A stretch of DNA of 21,161 nucleotides from JBKQWK01 sp052139595 (GTDB lineage: Bacteria; Actinomycetota; Thermoleophilia; UBA2241). The DNA lies in the NCBI GenBank assembly GCA_052139595.1, contig JBKQWK010000084.1, positions 1 to 21,161 on the forward strand, in the 5' to 3' direction. The position numbers and the translations under genes were made by a program. Under the pieces are notes generated by a model, which was not told where the DNA came from, searched no databases, and saw only the letters and a list, made by a program, of their open reading frames with translations. Below are positions 7,007-15,126 of the stretch, one piece after another (within the stretch, counting starts at the first letter, position 1; each line of letters opens with the position of its first letter).

Positions 7007-8524
7007 TCAGGCCTCCCCGAACCGTTGCCGGCAGGCATCGCCGAGATCACCGATCGCCACCGACAGGTCGCCGACTGGCAAACCGCCATAGGCCACAGGC
7101 ACAGGTTCGTTGTTGAGAAAGACAAGCTCGCGGCCGCTAGCGGCGGCGGCCTCGGCGACGACATCGATAGCGGCTGCCTTGATCTCGCTGACAAAGACCT
7201 CGGCCTCAAGCACGGCGCGCTGCACAGCACCAGTCAGCGCGCCGCGATCGGCCAGATCGGCCGAGGCGACGACGACTTCGGCACCATACTCGCGCTCGAG
7301 ATGGGCGCTGATCATCGTCAAGCCCCCGCGCCCGGCAGTCGTAAACACGGCCACCCGGCGCCCCTTCAGCGATGCCGTCGGACGCGGTCGCAGAACGACG
7401 GGCATGATCGTTAACTTCGGGTTGATGCTCCGCACACCGCCAATAAGGCGAGCAACCTGCTCCTCGCTGGCGAGCGGCGCCTCGCACATCGTCATCACCA
7501 GGAGATCGGCAAGAAGCAGACGATAAGATCCCAGGAAGCCGGTGATGTACTCCTGCGGTTGAGCGGCGGAAACGACGCAGATCGTTGCCTGCGCTGCCAC
7601 TGGAGGTATGACCGAACCACTGCCTTCAAGCAGCACCAGCGCCGCCGGCAGCCGCTCCACTAGGGGTAGCGCCTCGGCGACAGTGTCGTCGAACGACGAC
7701 CCGGCCATGCCGCCGCCGCAGCGGCGCCAGCCGATGGTCGTCACCCCGGTGAGCAGTGCATCCTCATAGAAGTCGGAAGCCGCATGACGCCCCTGTCGCG
7801 ACAACGCCAGCAGGTCGCCGGCAGAGAGTCCGTGCCCATCCGCGACCTCGGGCTGCGGTGGGCCTCCGCGGCCCATAGCCAGCACCGTCACGCCGCCGCC
7901 GCTTCGGTAGCGCTCGTCGAGCAGGCGGGCGGCGTAGCCGCTGACTGCCGTCTTGCCCACCCGCTTGCCGGTGCCGATGATTGCCATTGCGGGCTTTGTT
8001 GCCAAGTGAGCAAAGCGGGGCGGGCTGAACGAGAAATCGGCCCCCAGGTAACGTGCCCCGGCAGCAAGAGCGGCACTGATGAGCAGAAATCGCTCATGAT
8101 AGCCGAGCACCGGCTCGTCGGACAGGTCGACGACCGTAGCCGCCGTCACCGCCCTCAGCAATGCCACCAGTTCGCTGGCGACACCGCCGGGGCCGAAGGC
8201 GCCGCCGGCACCGCCATCGGCAAAGCTGCGCGCCGTGCGTACCGGCAGGCCGTACGCGGCGCTCAAATCAGCTATCTCTGCCGCTACGGCGGCCGACCCG
8301 GACGCCGCATCGTCCGCACAGCGAAGCTTCTCACGACCGCCGACGAACAGCGCCGCGACCGGCTCGAACCGCTCCGCCAGCCGCGCCAGGGCGGCACGCA
8401 CGACCGGTGGATAGTGCTCGCCGTCGATCAACACCACCGCCCGCGGCCGCGTGCGGCCGGGTGGCGGCGACTCAGACCCCCCGCTCTTGTCGACACCTCG
8501 GTGATGTTGCTCGTTTACAGGCAC
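7007..8524 (-). CDS. cpgS: Cyclic 2,3-diphosphoglycerate synthetase
   Basis: The enzyme closes 2,3-diphosphoglycerate to cyclic 2,3-diphosphoglycerate (cDPG) with ATP. cDPG is a polyanionic solute and phosphate/carbon store of methanogens such as Methanothermus fervidus. The predicted 505-residue protein has the family start block VVLIDGEHYPPVV (30-42), LSDEPVLGYHERF (134-146) and P-loop GTGKRVGKT (184-192). AMGRGGPPQPEV (216-227) and VLLEGSGSVIPPV lie further on. The archaeal enzyme is about 460 residues; the extra length is partly a roughly 28-residue Gly/Pro/Ser-rich N-terminus. I start at GTG 8524, which overlaps the end of the phosphoesterase gene by ten bases, with a weak AAGAAG SD. GTG or TTG codons at the VVL just before IDGEHYP are alternative starts. 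The gene abuts the 2-phosphoglycerate kinase gene, its pathway partner. It is rare in bacteria as far as I know. Confidence 0.88.
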   Translation of the reverse strand: MPVNEQHHRGVDKSGGSESPPPGRTRPRAVVLIDGEHYPPVVRAALARLAERFEPVAALFVGGREKLRCADDAASGSAAVAAEIADLSAAYGLPVRTARSFADGGAGGAFGPGGVASELVALLRAVTAATVVDLSDEPVLGYHERFLLISAALAAGARYLGADFSFSPPRFAHLATKPAMAIIGTGKRVGKTAVSGYAARLLDERYRSGGGVTVLAMGRGGPPQPEVADGHGLSAGDLLALSRQGRHAASDFYEDALLTGVTTIGWRRCGGGMAGSSFDDTVAEALPLVERLPAALVLLEGSGSVIPPVAAQATICVVSAAQPQEYITGFLGSYRLLLADLLVMTMCEAPLASEEQVARLIGGVRSINPKLTIMPVVLRPRPTASLKGRRVAVFTTAGRGGLTMISAHLEREYGAEVVVASADLADRGALTGAVQRAVLEAEVFVSEIKAAAIDVVAEAAAASGRELVFLNNEPVPVAYGGLPVGDLSVAIGDLGDACRQRFGEA

Positions 8525-9297
8525 GTGAACTTCTTAAAAGCCAGCGTCGACGGCGAAAACTCGATGAGCGTCTCAGCACCGTGAAACGGCGTGCGACGCA
8601 CCACCTCAACGTGGTCGTCGGTGACGGTGATCACGTTGTAGCACGGCTTGATATTGCCACGCAGGCGCAGTGAACAGCACGTACCGGTGTTGACCACGAA
8701 GAGGTTTTCGAGCCGCCAGGCATAAGGCACATGCTTATGTCCCGAGAGCACCAGATTAACTTTGCAGCGCTGCAGCACCTCGAGCGCGTCGCCGGCGTCA
8801 TAAACCGTATTACGCTCGCGTCCCGTACCGGGAATCGGCAGCAGATGATGGTGCAACATGAAGATGCGAAAGGCACCTCCTTGCGCATACTGCTCCTCGA
8901 GCCACGGATAGCGCGAACGGCCAATGTCACCGTGATCCAGATCTGGCTCAGTGCTGTCGAGCCCGACAATCGTGACGCCGCTCTTGTGCAGAACGCAGCT
9001 GCGCGGGCCAATCAGCTCTTCGAAGTGAATGTAGCCGACGTGGCGCGAGTCGTGGTTGCCCGGGATGACCAACAGGTCCGGGCACTCGATGCGTTCGAGA
9101 TAGCTCTTGGCAATCTGATACTCAGGCTTGAAGCCCATCTCGGTGAGGTCGCCCGTGCAAACGACGATGTCGGGCTTAAGTTCGTTGACTTCGACTACGG
9201 TGCGATCCATGAGGTAGGGCACGAAGTGCACCGACCCGGCGTGCAGATCGCTAATGTGGGCAATGACCAGAGGCTTCGACGTCGTCGGATTAGCCAT
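8515..9297 (-). CDS. Calcineurin-like metallophosphoesterase (CpdA-like), possible cDPG hydrolase
   Basis: This is a two-metal phosphoesterase of 260 residues. The metal-binding motifs appear in order: DLH (D17, H19), GD (49-50), GNHD (80-83), a histidine cluster at 149-151, and GHKH (186-189). The family includes CpdA-type cyclic-nucleotide phosphodiesterases and general phosphodiesterases; the natural substrate cannot be told from motifs. There is no signal peptide, so it is cytoplasmic. I chose ATG 9297, with GAGGGG eight bases upstream; a GTG just before it at 9300 is equally possible. Its 3' end overlaps the cDPG synthetase gene by ten bases, so the two are coupled. That makes a role in opening or dephosphorylating cDPG or 2,3-diphosphoglycerate a reasonable guess, but only a guess. 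Confidence 0.9.
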   Translation of the reverse strand: MANPTTSKPLVIAHISDLHAGSVHFVPYLMDRTVVEVNELKPDIVVCTGDLTEMGFKPEYQIAKSYLERIECPDLLVIPGNHDSRHVGYIHFEELIGPRSCVLHKSGVTIVGLDSTEPDLDHGDIGRSRYPWLEEQYAQGGAFRIFMLHHHLLPIPGTGRERNTVYDAGDALEVLQRCKVNLVLSGHKHVPYAWRLENLFVVNTGTCCSLRLRGNIKPCYNVITVTDDHVEVVRRTPFHGAETLIEFSPSTLAFKKFTCL

Positions 9298-9375
9298 CAC
9301 CTCGGCCCCTCGTGACCGGATCTGCGGTGTCGTCCTTGGTCGAGACGGTTCGCCGACCGCGCGTCGCCGTCGAAC

Positions 9376-11589
9376 TCATTCGACCACGACGATACGGGCA
9401 CCGCCTTGCTTGTCGCGCACTGAGAACGTCGTCTGGCCGCCTTCACGGCGGAAGCGGAGGTTCATGGTCGAGCGGCCGACGTGCAGATTCGTCAGGTTAA
9501 CCTCAGGTAGCCACTTCGGCAACACCGGGTTGTGCACGTACAACGCATTCTCCTCGGCAGCAGCGTAGAGGCCGAGCAGCGACTGCAGCATGAGGAACAC
9601 GGCGCCAGCCGATGATGCATAGGGAGAGCAGGCCATAGGAAACGAGACCGGCTTATCCATTTCCTGCCGAGTGAAGCCACAGAAGAGTTCGGGCAGGCGA
9701 AAGTTCTCGTGGCTGAAAGCCGCTTCGATCATGCCGCCGGCAATGCGATTTGCCTGTTGGGCATAGCCGAGCTTCTTGAGCCCGCGTACGATGATGGCGT
9801 TGTCAAACGGCCAGACGCTGCCGTTATAGAAACTGACCGGATTGAAGCCGATCGCCTCGGTGCTCATGGTGCGCACGCCCCAACCGGTAAACATATCCGG
9901 CGCCAGCAAACGCTTGACCACAGCGGGCACGAATTCGTCGGCGACTATGCGGGCGAAGAGACAGTGGCCGGCGCTCGAGGTGATTGTCTTGACTTGGCGC
10001 TTTTCACCGTCGAGCGCCATGGCGATGTACTGTTCGTCCTCCATCCAGAAGCGCTCGTTGAAGCGCTGCTTGAGCTGCTGCGCCTCGCCCTGCAAACGCT
10101 CGGCCACTTCGATGTCGCCGAGCTGGCCGAAGAGCGCCGCCAACCGGCGCTTGGCGTGGTAGACGTAGGCCTGCACATCGGCCAGCGCGATCGGCCCCTC
10201 GGCCGGCGTGCCGTTGGCGTGCAGCACGGCGTCGCTGGCATCACGCCATCCCTGATTGGCAAGGCCGGCGCGCGAACGGCGCTGATACTCGACGAAACCG
10301 TCACCGTCGCGGTCACCGAACTCGTCGATCCAGCGCAAAGCCGCAAGAATTGGTTCGTGCAACAGCTCGAAGAACTCGAGATCCCCGGTCCACATGACGA
10401 CTTCACTGAGTAAGAGGAGGTAGAGCGGAGTCGTATCGGCGGCACCGTAGTAAGGCGTGTGCGGAATGATCTTGAGGTTGGCCAGTTCGCCGCGACGCAG
10501 CTCGTGCATGATCTTGCCGGGCTCCTCTTCACGCCAGACGCTATCTGTCTTGCCTTGAAGCCGCGTCAGAGCGCGGATGGTCTCGATCGCGGGACGAGCG
10601 TCGAACATGAGCGTTTCGAGACCGGTGATAAGAGCGTCGCGACCGAACGGAGCCGCGAACCATGGTACGCCGGCAAGCGGGAGACTGCCGTACGGGGTGC
10701 TCGCCGTGAGCATGCGCAGATCATGCTGCGAGCGGTGCAACAGCGCCGTGAACTGCTCGTTGTCGCTGAAGATGTCCGCCGCCGTCGCCGAACGCTCGTA
10801 CTCCCGCCGCAGGCGTCCCTGACAGACCGTGTAGTCCTCGGCAACCGGCTCGGGAGCGCCAGGTACCACAACCTGAATGTCAAAACGCAGCATGGTGTGC
10901 TCGCGCGGAGCCAGGTTCAGCCGAAACCGGGCGCGCCCGTTCTGCACGCTTTCGGGCGCTTGCTCAAAGGTAATAACGGTCTTGCGTAGCACCTCGTCCA
11001 GCCCCAAGTAGGCAAGCGTGAGCGAGCGCTCCGCGACTTTGCTCGCGAGCAGCGTACCGCGGCGCGGGCGGCGGTAACCACGAATCTCAAAGAGGTCTAA
11101 GAAATCCGCGTCAAAGGTCAGATCGACGAACAGCTCAACCGGCTCGCTGCCGTAGTTGCTGACGCGCAGCAGCTCGCTGATTCGGTCACTGGCCAGACGC
11201 TGGCGGCGCACGTGGATCGTCGCCTGCGCCAGCTTGCGTCCCGCGACCGTTCTTGCTTCCAGATTGGTGAGTTCCATGCTCTCGGCATAGTCGAGTTCGG
11301 CGCTCGACGAAAGCAGCACCGGCGGCCGCCCGCCAATCGCCAGCTCCAAGCGACTGAGAAAGCGAGTATCTTGAAAGTAAAGCCCGAGCGAGGTGTGATC
11401 AGCGCGGGCAATGTCGCCCACGGCATCGGTATACAGGAACAGCTCGTTCTCCATGATGACCAGCCGCCGCTGTCGGCGCTCGCCCATGACGTAGCGCTCG
11501 GCAGTAGCCGCGACGGGCAGGTCTCGGTCAACCGGCGTGAAGCTCTCGTCGCCGACGACGATCTCGCCCTGCTCTTTGCTGGCAGTCAT
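9376..11589 (-). CDS. Glycogen-debranching-type glycosidase (amylo-alpha-1,6-glucosidase family)
   Basis: The 737-residue protein has two parts. An N-terminal beta-rich domain of the GDE N-terminal (bis) type covers about residues 40-245, with LFLYTDAVGDI and YFQDTRFLSRLEL. A C-terminal (alpha/alpha)6 catalytic domain spans about 280-700 and contains WFAAPFGRDAL (310-320), WREEEPGKIMHELRRGE (352-368), GDRDGDGF (425-432) and GWRD (447-450), then GSVWPFDNAIIVRGL. These are typical of bacterial amylo-alpha-1,6-glucosidase-like enzymes, which are thought to trim alpha-1,6 branches of glycogen; related proteins act on other glucosides such as mannosylglycerate, so specificity is open. There is no signal peptide, so it is intracellular. 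The ATG at 11589 has GAGG close by and lies 57 bases after apgM. It is followed after 78 bases by the phosphoesterase-cDPG genes. It could supply carbon for them through glycolysis. Confidence 0.85.
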   Translation of the reverse strand: MTASKEQGEIVVGDESFTPVDRDLPVAATAERYVMGERRQRRLVIMENELFLYTDAVGDIARADHTSLGLYFQDTRFLSRLELAIGGRPPVLLSSSAELDYAESMELTNLEARTVAGRKLAQATIHVRRQRLASDRISELLRVSNYGSEPVELFVDLTFDADFLDLFEIRGYRRPRRGTLLASKVAERSLTLAYLGLDEVLRKTVITFEQAPESVQNGRARFRLNLAPREHTMLRFDIQVVVPGAPEPVAEDYTVCQGRLRREYERSATAADIFSDNEQFTALLHRSQHDLRMLTASTPYGSLPLAGVPWFAAPFGRDALITGLETLMFDARPAIETIRALTRLQGKTDSVWREEEPGKIMHELRRGELANLKIIPHTPYYGAADTTPLYLLLLSEVVMWTGDLEFFELLHEPILAALRWIDEFGDRDGDGFVEYQRRSRAGLANQGWRDASDAVLHANGTPAEGPIALADVQAYVYHAKRRLAALFGQLGDIEVAERLQGEAQQLKQRFNERFWMEDEQYIAMALDGEKRQVKTITSSAGHCLFARIVADEFVPAVVKRLLAPDMFTGWGVRTMSTEAIGFNPVSFYNGSVWPFDNAIIVRGLKKLGYAQQANRIAGGMIEAAFSHENFRLPELFCGFTRQEMDKPVSFPMACSPYASSAGAVFLMLQSLLGLYAAAEENALYVHNPVLPKWLPEVNLTNLHVGRSTMNLRFRREGGQTTFSVRDKQGGARIVVVE

Positions 11590-11646
11590 CGCCCTCGTTT
11601 CGTCGTCGTTTCGCGCGCCGGCTTGTCGGCCGCCGCAGGCAGGTCG

Positions 11647-12795
11647 TCAGGCAGTCGCGGCGAGAAAGAGGTCCATCAAGGCTGGTCCGTTGAGAACGCG
11701 CAGACCAGTGCCGGCGGCGGCGGCTTCGCTGAATCGTGTCGCCGCAGAGTGTTCCCCCGGGGCGACGGCATTGAACGCAAACGGCACCGGCTCCGATATG
11801 TGCACACGCTCCTTGACGAGAGTGTAGTGATCGGGCGCCACTAGCACAGCCGGCTGCAATGGCGAGGCCAGAATCCGCCCGAGAATCTCACGATCGATCT
11901 GCTCGATCGCCTTCACATTCTCGCCAACATCGCCGAGGTGACTCGCCTCGTCGGGCGCCTCGACGTGAATGAAGACGAAGTCGTAGCGCTCCAGTGCCGC
12001 CAGGCCAACCGTCGCCTTGCTCACGTAGTCGGTGTCGAGGTCGCCGGTAGCGCCGGGCGCGTCAAGCACATCCAAGCCGGCGCAGCGACCAATGCCACGC
12101 ACCAGATCTACAGCGGCGACAACGGCCCCGCGTAATCCTCGCTGTTCTACGAACAGCGGTACACGCGGGGCCGTTCCCTGACCCCAAAGCCAAATCTCGG
12201 TATGCGGACGTTCAGTCGCCAGAACTTCATTGGCCGCCGCCGTCAGCGTTGCCAGCTCGGCGGCGGCTGGCCCCTGAGGCCGGTAGCCGGCGACCGGCTG
12301 ATCGAGAATGTTGTGTGGCGGCGTGCATTCAGCCTGCTCGCCGCCGCGCCAGACGAGCAAGTGCCGGTAGCCTAGTCCGTAGTGGAACTCGAAGCGCTCG
12401 TCACCGAGGCGCGCCTGGAGCAGGTCGAGAAGACTCCTGGCCTCATCGTTGCCGATGCCGCTGGCAGTATGACTCACCATGATGCCGTCCTCGATGGTGA
12501 CCAGGTTGCAGCGATAGGCGATGTCATTCGGGCCTAGATCGACGCCAATGCTGGCCGCCTCAAGAGGCGAGCGTCCGGTGTACACCGCGGCGGGGTCATA
12601 GCCAAGCATGGCCAGGTTGGCAACGTCACTGCCGGGCAAAAACCCCGCCGGCACCGTCTGCGCCAGACCATGAGTAACGGCGGCGACAGCATCCAGGTTG
12701 GGCGTTGCCGCCGCCTCGATAGGGGTACGATCACCGAGTTCAGCCAGGCGGTAATCGGCCATGCCGTCCGCCACCAACAGCACCCGCTTGCGCAT
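11647..12795 (-). CDS. apgM: ApgM-family protein: candidate homoserine kinase, annotated family name cofactor-independent phosphoglycerate mutase
   Basis: The 382-residue protein belongs to the archaeal-type cofactor-independent phosphoglycerate mutase branch of the alkaline phosphatase superfamily. The first metal ligand is D10 in LLVADGMADY, and the phosphoserine candidate is S56 in GSDVANLAMLGYDP. Later motifs include HVEAPDEASHLGD, APDHYT and GEHSAATRFSE. The frame is open 69 codons further upstream, inside thrC, but the family starts at MRKRVLLVADG. The ATG at 12795 shares one base with the thrC stop (TGATG) and has a GAGGAG SD six bases upstream. Members of this family have been proposed, and for some bacteria shown by mutant data as I recall, to act as homoserine kinase. 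Its position directly after hom and thrC, with no thrB in sight, favours that role. The other reading is a true mutase producing 2-phosphoglycerate for the cDPG genes downstream. Confidence 0.88.
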   Translation of the reverse strand: MRKRVLLVADGMADYRLAELGDRTPIEAAATPNLDAVAAVTHGLAQTVPAGFLPGSDVANLAMLGYDPAAVYTGRSPLEAASIGVDLGPNDIAYRCNLVTIEDGIMVSHTASGIGNDEARSLLDLLQARLGDERFEFHYGLGYRHLLVWRGGEQAECTPPHNILDQPVAGYRPQGPAAAELATLTAAANEVLATERPHTEIWLWGQGTAPRVPLFVEQRGLRGAVVAAVDLVRGIGRCAGLDVLDAPGATGDLDTDYVSKATVGLAALERYDFVFIHVEAPDEASHLGDVGENVKAIEQIDREILGRILASPLQPAVLVAPDHYTLVKERVHISEPVPFAFNAVAPGEHSAATRFSEAAAAGTGLRVLNGPALMDLFLAATA

Positions 12796-13853
12796 CAGAC
12801 GCTCCTCACAGACAGCAGCTTTTCGATCTCCGCCATAGGCTCGGCGCTGAACACCGGCTGTGCTGCCACGCGTACCGCCGTGTCGGGATCCTTGAGGCCG
12901 TGGCCGGTAAGAATACAGACAACGCGCGCGGAAGCAGGCACGCGTCCGTCGGCGCGTGCTTTGCGCAAACCGGCGATACTGGCCGCCGAGCCGGGCTCGC
13001 ACATGATGCCCTCGCTGGCGGCGACCAGCTTGTAGGCGTCAATAATCTCGTCATCCGTCACCATGTCGATGAAGCCACCTGAGTCACGCGCCGCCGCCAG
13101 CGCTTCGTCGCCACGAGCTGGATTGCCAATGCGGATGGCGGTGGCAATCGTCTCTGGCTGGTCGACTTTGTGGCCCAGCACCAAAGGTGCGGCCCCGGCC
13201 GCCTGAAAACCGATCATCCTTGGCAGACTGTGACTGCGGCCGGCCTCACGATACTCGCGAAAGCCCTTCCAGTAACTCGTAATGTTGCCCGCATTGCCAA
13301 CCGGGATCGCCACGTAATCAGGCGCGTCACCAAGCACGTCGCAAATTTCGAAGGCACCGGTCTTCTGCCCTTCAATGCGATAGGGATTCACCGAGTTGAC
13401 GAGCGCGATCGGCATGTTCTTGGCGGCCTCGCGCACGACATCGAGGGCAACATCGAAGTTGCCGGCGATGCTGATGACGTGCGCGCCATAGGCAAGTGCC
13501 TGCGCGAGCTTGCCCATGGCGATCTTGCCTTCGGGAATCAGCACGATCGCCCGCAACCCGGCCTGCGCCGCGTAAGCAGCGGCTGAGGCACTCGTATTGC
13601 CCGTACTGGCGCAGATGACCGCCTCGTAGCCCTCCTCGACAACCTTGGTGATGGCCATCGTCATGCCACGGTCCTTGAATGAGCAGGTCGGGTTCAGGCC
13701 CTCGTATTTGAGAAAAACCTCGGCGCCGAGAGCGGCGCTGAGGTTACGCGCCGGCAGCAGCGGCGTGTCGCCCTCACCAAGGGTGATGACCCTCGTGCCC
13801 TCGTTCACCGGCAAGAACTCTCGATAATGCTCGATGACGCCGCTACCGCGCAT
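12795..13853 (-). CDS. thrC: Threonine synthase
   Basis: Threonine synthase converts O-phosphohomoserine to threonine with pyridoxal phosphate. The 352-residue protein is the shorter, ThrC type II-like form common in Actinobacteria. The PLP lysine is K60 in NPTCSFKDRGM. The cofactor ring-binding ASTGNTSASAAAYAA block is near residue 82 and the phosphate loop PVGNAGNI near 188. The ATG at 13853 lies 11 bases inside the end of hom and has a perfect GGAGG six bases upstream. Its stop overlaps the apgM start by one base. The tight coupling hom-thrC-apgM places the three final steps from aspartate semialdehyde to threonine in one unit, if apgM is the homoserine kinase. Confidence 0.97.
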   Translation of the reverse strand: MRGSGVIEHYREFLPVNEGTRVITLGEGDTPLLPARNLSAALGAEVFLKYEGLNPTCSFKDRGMTMAITKVVEEGYEAVICASTGNTSASAAAYAAQAGLRAIVLIPEGKIAMGKLAQALAYGAHVISIAGNFDVALDVVREAAKNMPIALVNSVNPYRIEGQKTGAFEICDVLGDAPDYVAIPVGNAGNITSYWKGFREYREAGRSHSLPRMIGFQAAGAAPLVLGHKVDQPETIATAIRIGNPARGDEALAAARDSGGFIDMVTDDEIIDAYKLVAASEGIMCEPGSAASIAGLRKARADGRVPASARVVCILTGHGLKDPDTAVRVAAQPVFSAEPMAEIEKLLSVRSV

Positions 13854-15126
13854 CGTCGCCCTCCAGTCTGATCACACTCGGGGTGCCATGGACAACGTTG
13901 AGCGCGACGATGCGCGCCAAGGCGCGGAAGAAGGATGCTTCGCGCACGGGATGCAACACGAGAACAAGCTGAGCACTCTTCTCCTGCCCGGTCTGCTGCA
14001 TCGACTGAATGCTGACCCCTTCCTGGCCGAACAGCCCGGCGACCTGAGCGAGCACGCCAGGTTCATCGGCCACCTGCAGGCGCAGGTAGAAGTGCGAGAC
14101 GACCTCGTCGCTGGGGAAAAAACCGAGTTGCTTGTAACAGGTGCAGTTACGAATGAAACCGCCGGCGGCCGTGTTGACGATCGAGATAATGTCGCCGATC
14201 ACCGCGGAAGCCGTCGGCGTACCGCCGGCGCCGGGCCCAAAGAGCATGATCTTGTCAAAGGTGCTGCTCTCGAGAAAGACGGCGTTGTAGGCACCGCTGA
14301 CACCGGCCAGCGGGTGCCCGGCGGGTATGAAGGACGGGTAGACACGCACGTTCGCCCGACCATCGATGAGCTTGGCCACGCCGAGCAGTTTCGGCACCAG
14401 GCTCAAAGTCAGGCCGTGTGCGACGTCGACATCGGTGATGCTCTCGATGCCCTCGTAGACGACGTCGGCGAGGGTGACCCGGCTGTGAAAGGCGATCGAG
14501 GCGAGAATCGCCATTTTGGCGGCCGCGTCTTTACCGCCCACGTCTTCAGTTGGATCGGCCTCGGCAAAACCAAGGTCCTGCGCCTTTCTGAGCGTCGGTT
14601 CATATTCGGCCCCGGTCTGCGCCATGGCCGAAAGGATGTAGTTGGTCGTACCGTTGACGATGCCGATGACGCCGCTCACTTCGGCACCTGCCAACGACTC
14701 ACGCAGCACCTTGACGACCGGCACGGCACCGACGGCACTGGCTTCGAAGCGCAGATATGTGCCCGCATCTTCGGCCGTCTGCAACAACTCGGCGCCGTGT
14801 TGCGAGAGGAGCTGCTTGTTGGCTGTTACGACCGCTTTGCCGGCTCTGAGGGCGGCGAGCTGAAAGGTCCGCGCCGGCTCGATGCCACCGATAAGTTCAA
14901 CCACCACGTCGATCTCGGGGTCGTTGACGATGTCGGCAAAATCACTCGTCACGAGAGCGAGGTCAAGCCCGGCGCGGGCAACGCCCGGGTTTCTGGCGAA
15001 CACCCGGCGCAAGTAGACATCCTTGCCCGTCGCCAGCCGGATCTCTTCAGCACTATCACGCAGCAGCCGACCCACACCGGAGCCGACGGTACCGTAACCC
15101 AGCAGGCCGATGCCCACCCGTTTCAC
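13843..15126 (-). CDS. hom: Homoserine dehydrogenase with C-terminal ACT domain
   Basis: The enzyme reduces aspartate semialdehyde to homoserine with NAD(P)H, feeding threonine and methionine synthesis. The 427-residue protein has the Rossmann loop LLGYGTVGSG (8-17), TANKQL (101-106) with K104, and GIVNGTTNYIL (155-165). GFAEADPTEDVGGKDAAAK follows at 186-204, with catalytic K204. An ACT domain at about 346-420 (YLRLQVADEPGVLAQVAGLF) predicts feedback inhibition, probably by threonine. The GTG start at 15126 overlaps the lysA stop by four bases (GTGA) and has a very strong GGGGGAGGAG SD. The gene is second in the lysA-hom-thrC-apgM unit, so both branches of the aspartate family are expressed together. 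Confidence 0.97.
   Translation of the reverse strand: MKRVGIGLLGYGTVGSGVGRLLRDSAEEIRLATGKDVYLRRVFARNPGVARAGLDLALVTSDFADIVNDPEIDVVVELIGGIEPARTFQLAALRAGKAVVTANKQLLSQHGAELLQTAEDAGTYLRFEASAVGAVPVVKVLRESLAGAEVSGVIGIVNGTTNYILSAMAQTGAEYEPTLRKAQDLGFAEADPTEDVGGKDAAAKMAILASIAFHSRVTLADVVYEGIESITDVDVAHGLTLSLVPKLLGVAKLIDGRANVRVYPSFIPAGHPLAGVSGAYNAVFLESSTFDKIMLFGPGAGGTPTASAVIGDIISIVNTAAGGFIRNCTCYKQLGFFPSDEVVSHFYLRLQVADEPGVLAQVAGLFGQEGVSIQSMQQTGQEKSAQLVLVLHPVREASFFRALARIVALNVVHGTPSVIRLEGDDAR

Noticed and set aside
12796..13002. Extended N-terminus of the ApgM-family protein inside thrC
   Set aside because: Arg-rich shadow sequence; the family starts at the ATG at 12795, which has its own strong SD.
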